Source: Saccharopolyspora soli (GTDB lineage Bacteria; Actinomycetota; Actinomycetes; Mycobacteriales; Pseudonocardiaceae). From it: a stretch of 64,000 nucleotides of DNA. The position numbers were made by a program, and so were the translations under genes. Position 1 is the first letter of the stretch; each line of letters starts with the position of its first letter. The notes beneath the pieces were generated by a model. It was not told the origin of the DNA. It saw only the letters and a list, made by a program, of their open reading frames with translations, and ran no database searches. Where the stretch lies: NCBI RefSeq assembly GCF_022678645.1, contig NZ_JALBWV010000048.1:1-64000 (forward strand), in the 5' to 3' direction. Below, piece after piece: positions 49,438 to 58,005 of this stretch.

Positions 49438-51005
49438 GTGAACACACCGTCCAGCCCCGCACCGACCACCTCGCCACCGGACGAACTGCTGTCCCCCGCC
49501 GAGCAGCGCTTCGAACGGCGCCGCAACACCGCTGGCCTGGTCCTCGGCCCCGCGATCCTGCTGGTTTTGCTGCTGGTACCGCTGGGCATGGAGCCGCACC
49601 AGCAGCGGCTGCTCGCCGTGCTGGGCTTCGTCATCGTCATGTGGATCACCGAGGCGCTGCCGATCCCGATCACCTCGATCGTCGGGCTCTGCCTGTGCAT
49701 CCTGCTGCAGGTGCCGAGCGTGGAATCGGCCGGTGACGCGGCGGACGTGGTCTTCGGCGCGTTCTCCTCGTCGACGATCTTCCTGGTCATCGGCGGTTTT
49801 CTGATCGCCCGCGCGATGACCGTGCACAGGCTCGACCGCCGGTTCGCCCTCTGGGTGCTGGCGCTGCCCGGTGTCACGCGCAGCACCTCGCGCGTCATCA
49901 TCGCCTTCGGCGCGATCGCCGCCGCGATCTCGGCCTTCGTGTCGAACTCGGCCGCCGCGGCGATGCTGCTGCCCATCGGTGTCGGCATCGTCCGGGCACT
50001 CGGTCCCGCGGTGACCGGCGCGGACTCCGGCAAGCGAAGCCGCTTCGCCACCGCGACGATGCTGGTGATCGCGTACGGGGCGAGCATCGGCGGGCTGCTG
50101 ACACCGATCGGTTCCACCGCCAACATCCTCGGCCGCGACCTGCTCTCCGAGGCGACCGGCCGGGAGATCACCTTCGCCCAGTGGAGCGCCACGACCGCGC
50201 CGATCGTGCTGCCGATGTTCGTGGCGATGTGCCTGATCACCCTGTGGCTGAACCGCCCGGAAACCCGGCGCCTGCGCACTGCGGCGAGCTACGTCGCCGA
50301 GCAGCGCCAGTCCCTCGGCCGGATGTCGCGCGGTGAACGCAACACCACCTGCGCGTTCGTCCTGGCGGTGCTGTGCTGGATCGGCCCCAGCGCGCTGGCA
50401 CTGGTGGTGGGCCAGGAATCCGCGAGCTACGAATCCGTGGCCGGTCGATTGGACGAAGGTGTGGTCGCCGTGGTGGCCGCGGCACTGCTGTTCGTCCTGC
50501 CGGTGGACTGGCGCGCCCGGCGGTTCACGCTGAGCTGGACCGAAGCCGCCAAGATCGACTGGGGCACCGTGCTGCTGGTGGGTGCGGGCCTGTCCCTGGG
50601 CACCTTGATGAAGGACACCGGCTTGGCGAAGGTGATCGGCGAGTCGATGGCCGCCGCCACCGGGGTGTCGAGCCTGTTCACCTCACCCTGCTCGCCGTGG
50701 TCATCGCGGTGCTCATCTCGGAGACCACCAGCAACACCGCCAGCGTCGGCATCGTCGTGCCGATCGTGGTGCCGATCGCGGCCGCGGTCGGCGTGTCCCC
50801 GGCGATCCCCGCGATCGCGGCGGTCTTCGGCGCCTCCTACGGCTTCATGCTGCCGGTGTCCACCCCGCCGAACGCGATCGTCTACGGCTCGGGCATGGTG
50901 CCGATCACCCGGATGATCCGCACCGGGGCGACCTTCGACGTCGTCGGCATCTGCCTCGTCGTGCTCGGCACCCTGCTCATGGTCCCGCTGGTCGGCCTGG
51001 CGTGA
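49438..51005 (+). pseudogene. DASS/SLC13-type dicarboxylate symporter, single frameshift near 50685
   Basis: Residues 1-~415 read in one frame: IVMWITEALPIPITS, FVSNSAAAAMLLPIGVGIVR (first SNT-type motif) and YGASIGGLLTPIGSTANI. After SSLFT at about 50680 the family sequence continues one frame over: LTLLAVVIAVLISETTSNTA (second SNT motif), FGASYGFMLPVSTPPNAIVY, GMVPITRMIRTGATFDVVGI and the stop at 51003-51005. In the first frame translation runs into unrelated Arg/Ser-rich sequence. One missing base near TTCACCTCACC would explain it: a real mutation or a sequencing error. An intact product would be a sodium/dicarboxylate carrier of ~520 residues, probably importing D-tartrate. Confidence 0.75.
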
Positions 51006-52152
51006 CCAGCGGCGAACCCGATTCCGGGCGGACCGACCCGTGCTCGGCATACGTCGCGGTCCAGACCTCGTTGCAGCGGGAGACGATTTCCCGTGCCGTC
51101 ACGCCGCGCCGGACCATCCGGTGGATCTCCTCGGCGACCCGGCGGTGCACCACCGGGTAAGCGACATCCCGCGGCCGCGCGAAGGCCCGGTCCAAGGTTC
51201 GCAGGGTCGCGGAGAAGAACCCGCCCGCCGCCGCGTCCACGTCCGGATCGGTCCACGCCGCCCGGTTGCCGGGCTGGCCACCCGCTCGGACGTATTCGCC
51301 GCGCTGGCACTCGGCGCTGACGGCATGTGCCAAGAACCGGGCGGCGGCGAGGGTCTTCTCGCTGGTCGCTGAGATCGCCAGGCCGATGCCGTCGAACAGC
51401 GAACCCGCCAGGGCACCGTTGGGCGAGGGGATGTCCGCGTAGCGGAGTTCGCGGGCGTAGCTCACGTCGCCGAACACCATCGGCGCGTAGGCCACTGCAC
51501 CGGTGGACATCGCCTCCAACGCCTCGACCGCGCCGACGTCGAGCGACCAGGGCTCGACCAGTTTCAACAGGTGCAGCAGCCGCTCGGCGGCCGGAACCGC
51601 CACGTTGGGGTCCAGCCCGGTGCCGTCCAGCCAGCCGCTGCCGCCGAGCTGCGCGCACAGCGTCAGCAGACTGCACAGCAGATGGATCGGATCGGCGGGT
51701 AGCACGGCCTTGTGCCCTGGGGGCAGCGCCTTCAGGCAGGCCGTCACCTCGTCCCAGGTAACCGGTGGGATGTGCCAGCCGAGCAGATCGGCGCGGTAGG
51801 CGGAGACTTGGGCAGTGGCGTCCACCGCCACCGCCCACTGGCTGCCTGCCCAGGTGTAGCTGGCGAAGCTCGGACCGACGCTGCTCTCCCGCTGCTGCGC
51901 CAGCACATGTGCGGGCAGCACCGTCTCCAGCGGTACCAGCGCGGCGTCGGCGTGCGCCTGGCCGATGTAGGGGTGCTCCATCGCGATCAGGTCGTACTCG
52001 TTGGCTCGGTGGGCGCCCTCGAACTCCGCGGGCGACACCCGGTCCCAGTTGATCCGCACGCCGGGATGCCGCCGCGCGTAACCGGCCGACACCGCCTCCA
52101 GGCAGCCGAGGCCGCGCTGGTGGCTCCATGCCATGCCGTTCAGCACCGTCAT
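50977..52152 (-). CDS. Orphan ABC-type solute-binding protein without signal peptide
   Basis: 391 residues of family 1 solute-binding fold: GLGCLEAVSAGYARRHPGVR, NEYDLIAMEHPYIGQAHADA, PVTWDEVTACLKALPPGHKA and LAISATSEKTLAAARFLAHA. The N-terminus MTVLNGMAWSHQRGLGC has no signal peptide or lipobox although ATG 52152 is well supported by GGAGGAGG. No permease is adjacent. It is divergent from a LacI gene with a LacI operator between. It could be a cytosolic ligand-binding or enzyme-like derivative, or rely on another export path. Its 3' end overlaps the DASS gene by 29 bp. Confidence 0.75.
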   Translation of the reverse strand: MTVLNGMAWSHQRGLGCLEAVSAGYARRHPGVRINWDRVSPAEFEGAHRANEYDLIAMEHPYIGQAHADAALVPLETVLPAHVLAQQRESSVGPSFASYTWAGSQWAVAVDATAQVSAYRADLLGWHIPPVTWDEVTACLKALPPGHKAVLPADPIHLLCSLLTLCAQLGGSGWLDGTGLDPNVAVPAAERLLHLLKLVEPWSLDVGAVEALEAMSTGAVAYAPMVFGDVSYARELRYADIPSPNGALAGSLFDGIGLAISATSEKTLAAARFLAHAVSAECQRGEYVRAGGQPGNRAAWTDPDVDAAAGGFFSATLRTLDRAFARPRDVAYPVVHRRVAEEIHRMVRRGVTAREIVSRCNEVWTATYAEHGSVRPESGSPLVTPGRPAGP

Positions 52153-52222
52153 CGGGCAACCTCCTCCGTGGGACCGAGCCGCGGAGATCTCCGGCACGGG
52201 CGCCCGGATGGCCACGAGTTGG

Positions 52223-52234
52223 TAAACCGATTTA
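52223..52234. promoter_or_regulatory. LacI-type operator
   Basis: TAAACCGATTTA, a palindrome with central CG and one mismatched pair, lies 12 bp before the LacI start and 71 bp before the divergent binding-protein start. It fits the family consensus for LacI/GalR proteins. Confidence 0.6.
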
Positions 52235-52245
52235 TCGCAACCGGT

Positions 52246-53307
52246 ATGCTCGCCGACGTGTCGGAGCGCTGTCAACCCGCCGACCCGCCGCCGCCCAGCA
52301 ACGGCCGGGCCAAGATGAGCGACGTGGCCCGCATCGCCGGGGTGAGCCAGGCCGTGGTGTCCCGGCTGCTGCGCGGCGATGAGACGCTGCGGATCCGGGA
52401 TGAGACCCGCGACCGCGTGTTGGCGGTGGCCGCTGAACTGCGGTACACGCCGAACGAGGTCGCGCGGGCGCTGCGCCGCGCCGAGTCGAGCATCATCGGA
52501 ATGGCAGTGCACGACACCAGCAACCCGGTGTACAGCGACATCCTGGTCGGCGCGCAGCAAGAGGCCAGCGCTTCCGGATACGCCCTGCTGCTCGCCGACG
52601 CCGAGGAACTGGCGCGCAGCGACCGGACCTTCGAGCGCATCGTGCGCGGCAAGCGCATCGACGGGCTGCTGTTGCAGCGCGGCCGGAGCACCGCTGATGT
52701 CACCATCCCCAAAGTCGCCGCAACGCGCCTGCCGTTGGTGCTGGTCAACGACCGGACACGCGGTGAGATCGGCAGTGTGGCGCTGGACGATGACGCCGCG
52801 ACCTACCTGGCGACCCGGCATCTCGTCGAGCTCGGGCACGTCGCGATCGCGCACCTCAAGCTCGGCTCGCCGAACGCCCGCTCCGAGGCGCGTGTCCGGG
52901 GCTGGCGCCGGGCGCTGCGAGAGGCCGGGCTGCCGGACGCGCCGCAACTGCGCGGCGGGCACACACCTGAGGAAGGCGCGGCGGCGCTGCACCGCCTGCT
53001 CGCGGTTGACAGCCTGCCAACCGCCGTCGTGGTCAGCAACGTGCTCGCGGCGGTGGGCGCGATGACGGCGGCACGCGAAGCGGGACTGCGGATTCCGGAT
53101 GATCTGTCCATTGTGGCCGTGCACGACGTCTTCTTCGCCATGCACCTCTCGCCGCCGCTGACCGTGGTCCGGCTCCCCCTGCGCGAGCTGGGGCGACGCT
53201 CGGTCGCCGCGATCCTCCGGCAGCTCGACGGCGGCCCGCCGCAGCACGAGATCATCGACGAGCCCGCGCCGGAGCTGGTCGTGCGCGGCTCCACGACCAA
53301 GCGATGA
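52246..53307 (+). CDS. LacI-family transcriptional regulator
   Basis: About 353 residues. A short N-terminal extension precedes the helix-turn-helix (MSDVARIAGVSQAVVSRLLR, hinge YTPNEVARALRR). The sensor domain follows (IIGMAVHDTSNPVYSDILVG, TAVVVSNVLAAVGAMTAARE, DDLSIVAVHDVFFAMHLSPP). The start is uncertain among ATG 52246, GTG 52258 and ATG 52315; none has a strong ribosome site. It is divergent from the signal-less binding protein. Its TGA overlaps the ATG of the P450 gene, so the two are co-translated. Confidence 0.84.
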   Translation: MLADVSERCQPADPPPPSNGRAKMSDVARIAGVSQAVVSRLLRGDETLRIRDETRDRVLAVAAELRYTPNEVARALRRAESSIIGMAVHDTSNPVYSDILVGAQQEASASGYALLLADAEELARSDRTFERIVRGKRIDGLLLQRGRSTADVTIPKVAATRLPLVLVNDRTRGEIGSVALDDDAATYLATRHLVELGHVAIAHLKLGSPNARSEARVRGWRRALREAGLPDAPQLRGGHTPEEGAAALHRLLAVDSLPTAVVVSNVLAAVGAMTAAREAGLRIPDDLSIVAVHDVFFAMHLSPPLTVVRLPLRELGRRSVAAILRQLDGGPPQHEIIDEPAPELVVRGSTTKR

Positions 53308-54482
53308 GCCGCGCGCAGTGGCACGAGGCCCGGTTGCTGTGGTCGAGTCGACCCGCGCTGTTCGTGCTGTTGCGGCTCGCCGGGCTCGGCGGTCCGATCC
53401 GGCGGGTGCCCAAGCTCGGTTGGCTGGTGAGCGATCCGGTGCTGGCTCGCCGGATCCTCAACGACAGCGCGCATTTCACGCTGCTCGGCGAAGGCGGCGT
53501 CGGACATCTGTGGGCGCAGGTGCTCGGCGACTACGTGTACCGCATCTTCGACGGTCCGGGGCATGCCGACCTGCGTTCGCGCGCCCGCGACCTGTTCACC
53601 GACGCCACCGCGCGTCCGCTGGTGCGCCGGGTGTTCGATCCGGCGTTGCAGCCCGCGGTGGACCGGTTGCGGGCCGGTGTGGTGGTCGATCTGGCCGACC
53701 TGTCGCGGGTGCTGGTCGGACGGATGATGGCGGATCTGCTCGGGCTGGATCTGCCGCCGGAGGACGAGCACTACCGAGCCGTGTTCGGCACCGGCGAGCG
53801 GCTGGCGAAGCTGGCGTTGGGCAGCGCCGCGTCCACCGAACTGCCGCCGGAGGTGGTCGCGCAGGCCAAGCCGATCATCGCCGCGCTCACCCGCAACGTG
53901 CCCATCGCCCATGCCGAAGCACCTGCCGAAACGCTGTTGGGACGCTGCCGGGAACTCGGTCTGTCGCTGGAGGAGACCTCGGGATTGGCGGCGCTGCTCA
54001 TGGTGGCGGGCACCGAAACCGCCGCCACCGCGATGACCCGCACCGTCGCCCTGCTGCACGACACCGGCCAGCAGCACCAGCTGCGCGAGTCTCCCGAGCT
54101 GCTGCCGGATGCGGTGCGCGAAGGCTTGCGGGTGACCACTCCCGCTCCGCTGATCGGCCGCAGCGTAAGCGCGGACGTGGTGGTGCGCGAGGCCCTGCTG
54201 CGGGCCGGTGAGCGCGTCATGCTGCTGACCTACGTGGCCAACAACCGCGTCGGGCGCTTCGACATCAACCGGCCTTACGTGCCGGAGAACCGCCAGCTCT
54301 GGTTCGGCGCCGGGCGGCACCTCTGCCTCGGCGCCGCACTGGCGAGGGCGGAGATCTCCCATGCGCTGCAAGCACTTCTGGACGCCGGGCCGATCCGGGT
54401 GGTGTCCCGGCGCCCGGCCCGCGGGGTGCTCATCCCGTCCTACGCAGAGCTGCGCATCGCTACCACTCGCGCGCCCCGGTGA
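53304..54482 (+). CDS. Cytochrome P450 (copy 1)
   Basis: A 392-residue soluble bacterial P450. The I-helix motif is AGTETA (235-240) with the usual acid/alcohol pair shifted to Glu-Thr, ExxR is Glu273-Arg276, and the heme loop is FGAGRHLCLG with Cys341. Its ATG overlaps the LacI stop. It is convergent with, and overlaps by 23 bp, the OleD-like gene. It resembles copy 2 at 56851 (similar VSDPVLARRIL/VSDAVLAREVL and heme regions), so it may tailor the same product although it is read from the opposite side. Confidence 0.86.
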   Translation: MSRAQWHEARLLWSSRPALFVLLRLAGLGGPIRRVPKLGWLVSDPVLARRILNDSAHFTLLGEGGVGHLWAQVLGDYVYRIFDGPGHADLRSRARDLFTDATARPLVRRVFDPALQPAVDRLRAGVVVDLADLSRVLVGRMMADLLGLDLPPEDEHYRAVFGTGERLAKLALGSAASTELPPEVVAQAKPIIAALTRNVPIAHAEAPAETLLGRCRELGLSLEETSGLAALLMVAGTETAATAMTRTVALLHDTGQQHQLRESPELLPDAVREGLRVTTPAPLIGRSVSADVVVREALLRAGERVMLLTYVANNRVGRFDINRPYVPENRQLWFGAGRHLCLGAALARAEISHALQALLDAGPIRVVSRRPARGVLIPSYAELRIATTRAPR

Positions 54483-55350
54483 ACGACGTCGGCGACGGCC
54501 GGTAGCCGAGGTCGCGCCGGGCGGCGGTGATGTCGAGGGTGCGTTCGAAGCCGAGGTGGCTCACCGCGTAGCGGCTCAGCTGCGCCAATCTCGGCGGGCG
54601 CCAGGTGTTTTCGGCAACCGCAGCCAGCAACCACGCCAGGCGCACCGGCAGGTGCCGGATGCGGACGTGGAGTCCGCGCTCGGCGAAGATCTCGGGCAGC
54701 GCCTCCTCCAGGACTACCGGTTCGGCGTCGGCGACGTTGTAGGTGCCGGGTTTCGCCGTCGGGGCACACGCGAGCAGCACCGCGTCTGTCAGGTTGTCTA
54801 TCGAGGTCAGCGAATGCCGGGTGCGACCGTCGCCGACGATCACCAGGTTGCGGCCGCGGATCGCGCCGAGCAGCCGGGGCAGCAACGTCGTGTCGCCAGG
54901 CCCGTAAACGGCGTGCGGGCGCAGCACGACGGTGTTCGGCCGATAGGTCAGCAGCCGCTCGGCCGCGGCCTTGGACTCGCCGTAGGCGTTGAGGTACCGG
55001 GCGACCGGTGCCGCGCTCTCGTCGGCGTTGACCGTGGCGGTGAACGGGTCGTACACGCTCGCGGTCGAGACGTGCACCAGGCGCGTTCCGGGGAAGGTGT
55101 CCGCCACGTTCCGGGTACCGTCCACATTGGTCCGCCACATCGCTGCCGACTCGGTCTCGTCGGCGACCGATGCCGCCGCGTGCACGACGGCATCGACTTC
55201 CGGCGGATCCGCCAGTGGACCGCTGGTGATGTCCCAGTGGCGCACGCCGGGTCGCCTCCCGAAGGGGTGCACCTGCCATCCCCTGGCCTCGGCGGCGCGG
55301 CACACCGCGCTGCCGACGAATCCGGTCGCACCGGTCACCGCGATCCGCAC
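54460..55350 (-). CDS. OleD-like NAD(P)-dependent 3-hydroxyacid/steroid-type dehydrogenase
   Basis: A 296-residue extended SDR: Rossmann TGATGFVG, catalytic Ser in HVSTASVYDP, Tyr-x3-Lys in YGESK. The second half matches the OleD/3-beta-HSD group closely: LRPHAVYGPGDTTLLPRLL, LVIVGDGRTRHSLTSIDNLT and SHLGFERTLDITAARRDLGY. OleD reduces the 2-alkyl-3-ketoacid made by OleA to the 3-hydroxyacid. ATG at 55350 lies inside the end of the adenylate-forming gene (16-bp overlap). It is the last gene of the operon. Confidence 0.82.
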   Translation of the reverse strand: MRIAVTGATGFVGSAVCRAAEARGWQVHPFGRRPGVRHWDITSGPLADPPEVDAVVHAAASVADETESAAMWRTNVDGTRNVADTFPGTRLVHVSTASVYDPFTATVNADESAAPVARYLNAYGESKAAAERLLTYRPNTVVLRPHAVYGPGDTTLLPRLLGAIRGRNLVIVGDGRTRHSLTSIDNLTDAVLLACAPTAKPGTYNVADAEPVVLEEALPEIFAERGLHVRIRHLPVRLAWLLAAVAENTWRPPRLAQLSRYAVSHLGFERTLDITAARRDLGYRPSPTSFTGAREW

Positions 55351-56858
55351 CGGCCCACCATCGCCCGCAACGCGTTCCGGTCGAGTTTCCGAGTCCGCCC
55401 CGATACCGGAAGTCCTTCCACCACAACGACTTCATCGGGCAGCGCGGCGGCATCGATGAGCTGGGGCAGCGCGGCGCGGACCGACTCCGCCAGCCCCGGT
55501 CGGGTGCCCACCAAGGCGAGCACGATCCGTTCGTCGCCGATCTCGTCCGGCACGCCCACCATCGCAGCCGCCTCTACACCCGGCAGCGCGGCGATCGACG
55601 GTTCGTAGAGTCCCGGATAAACATTGGTCTTCCCGCGCAGGATCATGTCCTTCTTCCGACCGATCAAGACGATCCCGCCGTCCTCGATGCGCGCCAGGTC
55701 ACCCGTCGCGTGCTCGGTCAGCGGCGGCTGGCCCAGGTAACCGCGACACATGTTCGGCCCCGAAACCACCAGCTCACCGTCCTCAGCCACGCGTGCTCGC
55801 ACGCCGGGCAACGGCTCCCCCACCAAATCGCCCTCGCCTTGGTAGCTCAGCTTGTCAGCGGCAGAGGTCACTGCGATGGGCAGGATCTCGGTCATCCCGT
55901 AGACCGCCAGGAACTCGACGCCGGGAAGCGCCGCTTGCGCCCGGCGCAGCAGTGGCGGCAACACCGGCGCGGCACCGAGCAACACCTGGCGCAGCGAATG
56001 CGGCCACGCGACGTCTCCGCGCTCCGCCGCGTCCAGGAGGGTGGCCAAGTCGGCTGGCACCAGGAAGGTGTGCGTGGCGGTGGAAAGTCCGCTGGCCACC
56101 GAGGAAAGGTCGGCGGTGGGCGAGAATCCGTAGCGCGGCATCGTCCAGTGCGCACCCGCGACCAGGCTCGGCAGGCCCAGCAGGAACTGATCGGTGTGCA
56201 CCCGCGCGCCTGGCGCCAGCGAGCAACGGGACGCCAGTACTTCCAGGGCCGCGCCGAGCGAACCTCGGGTGTGCACAACGGCTTTCGGATCGCTCGTGGT
56301 GCCAGCGGTGAACACCACGACGGCGTCCTGATCCTCCGCCGCTGGCCAGTCCGGCGACGACCGGGCGGTGGGCTTGGCCAGCGCCTTCGCCGACACCGCG
56401 CGCAGCGGAGCACCGGGCAGCCACGGCCCGGACCGCACGTGCCGCACCGGCAGGGCCGAATAGTCCGGCAGCAGCACGCCACGCCGCCGCGCCAGTGCCC
56501 GGCCCGGTCCCGGCGCACTCGCCGCGTACAGCAGCGATTCGGCGGCCGCCCACGCTGGCCGGGTCAGATCCAGGCGGCTGGCGAACAGTTCCGGCCCGGA
56601 ACCGGGATCGATGAACACCACCGTGCCACCCGCCGCAACCGTGCCCAGCGCCAGCACCACCGCCGCCGGGCCGGGCCGCACCGAGAACAGCATCCGGTCG
56701 CCCGACCGAAATCCCTTGCCCCGCAACCGATCCGCCGTCGCAGCGACCTGCCGCAGCAGGTCCGCATAGGTCAGCGTGTGCCCCGACGGTCCGGTCAGCG
56801 CTGGAGCCGAACCGTGCCGCCGACCCGCGTCGAGGACCTGCGCGAGCAGATCAGACAC
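55335..56858 (-). CDS. OleC-like adenylate-forming enzyme (candidate beta-lactone synthetase)
   Basis: A 507-residue ANL-superfamily enzyme. The P-loop-type motif is FTAGTTSDPKAVVHT (183-197); the A5 region is AVYGMTEILPIAVTS; the A7/A8 region runs TGDLARIEDGG to GRKKDMILRGKTNVYPGLYE; the C-terminal lysine lies in GRTRKLDRNALR, which resembles the OleC end more than the standard SGK. OleC activates 3-hydroxyacids with ATP and closes a beta-lactone. An acyl-CoA or acyl-AMP ligase remains possible. GTG at 56858 overlaps the P450 stop by 8 bp. Confidence 0.78.
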   Translation of the reverse strand: MSDLLAQVLDAGRRHGSAPALTGPSGHTLTYADLLRQVAATADRLRGKGFRSGDRMLFSVRPGPAAVVLALGTVAAGGTVVFIDPGSGPELFASRLDLTRPAWAAAESLLYAASAPGPGRALARRRGVLLPDYSALPVRHVRSGPWLPGAPLRAVSAKALAKPTARSSPDWPAAEDQDAVVVFTAGTTSDPKAVVHTRGSLGAALEVLASRCSLAPGARVHTDQFLLGLPSLVAGAHWTMPRYGFSPTADLSSVASGLSTATHTFLVPADLATLLDAAERGDVAWPHSLRQVLLGAAPVLPPLLRRAQAALPGVEFLAVYGMTEILPIAVTSAADKLSYQGEGDLVGEPLPGVRARVAEDGELVVSGPNMCRGYLGQPPLTEHATGDLARIEDGGIVLIGRKKDMILRGKTNVYPGLYEPSIAALPGVEAAAMVGVPDEIGDERIVLALVGTRPGLAESVRAALPQLIDAAALPDEVVVVEGLPVSGRTRKLDRNALRAMVGRCGSR

Positions 56859-58005
56859 GGCGCACCACCAGCCTCCGGTACGCCGGGATCAGCACCCGCC
56901 GCGCCACCTCGCGGTCCACGACGACAACCGGACCGGCGTCGAGCAGGGTGTCCAGCACGGTCCGGATCTCCGCGCTGGCCAACGGCATGCCGAGGCAGAA
57001 GTGCGGTCCCGCACCGAACCAGAGCCGCTGCACCGCAGGCGGATGCGGGCGATCCGGATCGAAGGCACCGAGGCCCTTGGCCGCCGAGATCGTCGCGATC
57101 ACCACCCGGTCGCCGGACCGCACCCGCACTGTCGCGAGCGTGCGCTCGGCGGCCACGCTGCGCAGCATCACCGGCGACGGCACGGTGAACCGCAACGCCT
57201 CCGACACGACGTCATCGATGCGCTCCGGCTCGTCCACCAGTCGCGGCAGCCATCCGGTGTCATGGGTCAGGGCAACCAGCCGGGGCAGGTAGGACACCAG
57301 CGTTTCGGTACCGGTGAGCACGAACGCCGCGACCGCGCCCAGCGCTTCCCGCTCGGACAGGCCGAGTTCGCGCATCCGCCCTGGAACCGACTCCGGATCG
57401 CCGTGCGCGAACGCCTCCGCAGCCGGTTCGGTCAGCACTGACAACTCCGCCCGGCCACGCGCCACCTGCGCCGGGGTGAGTCGGGAGCGACCCAACCGCA
57501 CCATCGAAGTCACCGCGGTGGTCGCTTCGAAGGCACGGGTGAAGCCCGCCCGATCGGTCCGCAGCCCGACCAGTTCGCAGATCACCGCACCGGCCAGATC
57601 CCGCACCACCGGCACCAGGTCGACGCAACGTCCAGCGGCGAGCCGGGTGCGCAGCGCCGCCATCGGCTCGGCTGCCACCCGCATGCACAGCCGGTCGACG
57701 AAGCGCGGCGTGAACAGCCCGGACAGGGTCCGGCGCAGCCGGGTGTGGTCGGCACCTTCCATGTTCAGCAGGACCGATGGCCCGACCACCGGCGTCCACA
57801 AGTCCGCGGGCGAGCCCGGCCCGGTCTTGGTGAACCCCTCGGTGTCGGTGAGCACTTCGCGGGCCAGCACCGCGTCGCTGACCACGACACCGACGCGCGG
57901 CACCCGGACCACCGGCGCGATTCGCCCGATGCCGCGCACCAGCGGATACGCCAGCGGGTGCGCGCCGAGCTGCACCCGCCGCTCCCACCGCGCCGCGACG
58001 CTCAC
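56851..58005 (-). CDS. Cytochrome P450 (copy 2)
   Basis: A 384-residue soluble P450. The I-helix reads TGTETL (231-236), ExxR is Glu269-Arg272, and the heme loop is FGAGPHFCLG with Cys337. GTG at 58005 overlaps the glycosyltransferase stop as GTGA, and its own stop overlaps the start of the OleC-like gene. It is embedded in the operon, so it should oxidise the acyl chain or the finished product. Electron-transfer partners are not encoded nearby. Confidence 0.87.
   Translation of the reverse strand: MSVAARWERRVQLGAHPLAYPLVRGIGRIAPVVRVPRVGVVVSDAVLAREVLTDTEGFTKTGPGSPADLWTPVVGPSVLLNMEGADHTRLRRTLSGLFTPRFVDRLCMRVAAEPMAALRTRLAAGRCVDLVPVVRDLAGAVICELVGLRTDRAGFTRAFEATTAVTSMVRLGRSRLTPAQVARGRAELSVLTEPAAEAFAHGDPESVPGRMRELGLSEREALGAVAAFVLTGTETLVSYLPRLVALTHDTGWLPRLVDEPERIDDVVSEALRFTVPSPVMLRSVAAERTLATVRVRSGDRVVIATISAAKGLGAFDPDRPHPPAVQRLWFGAGPHFCLGMPLASAEIRTVLDTLLDAGPVVVVDREVARRVLIPAYRRLVVRRV

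Noticed and set aside
53304..58005. P450s and glycosyltransferase as part of a macrolide or ansamycin cluster
   Set aside because: No polyketide synthase, NRPS module or deoxysugar gene is present, and the distant arylamine N-acetyltransferase at 3781 is about 50 kb away with unrelated neighbours.
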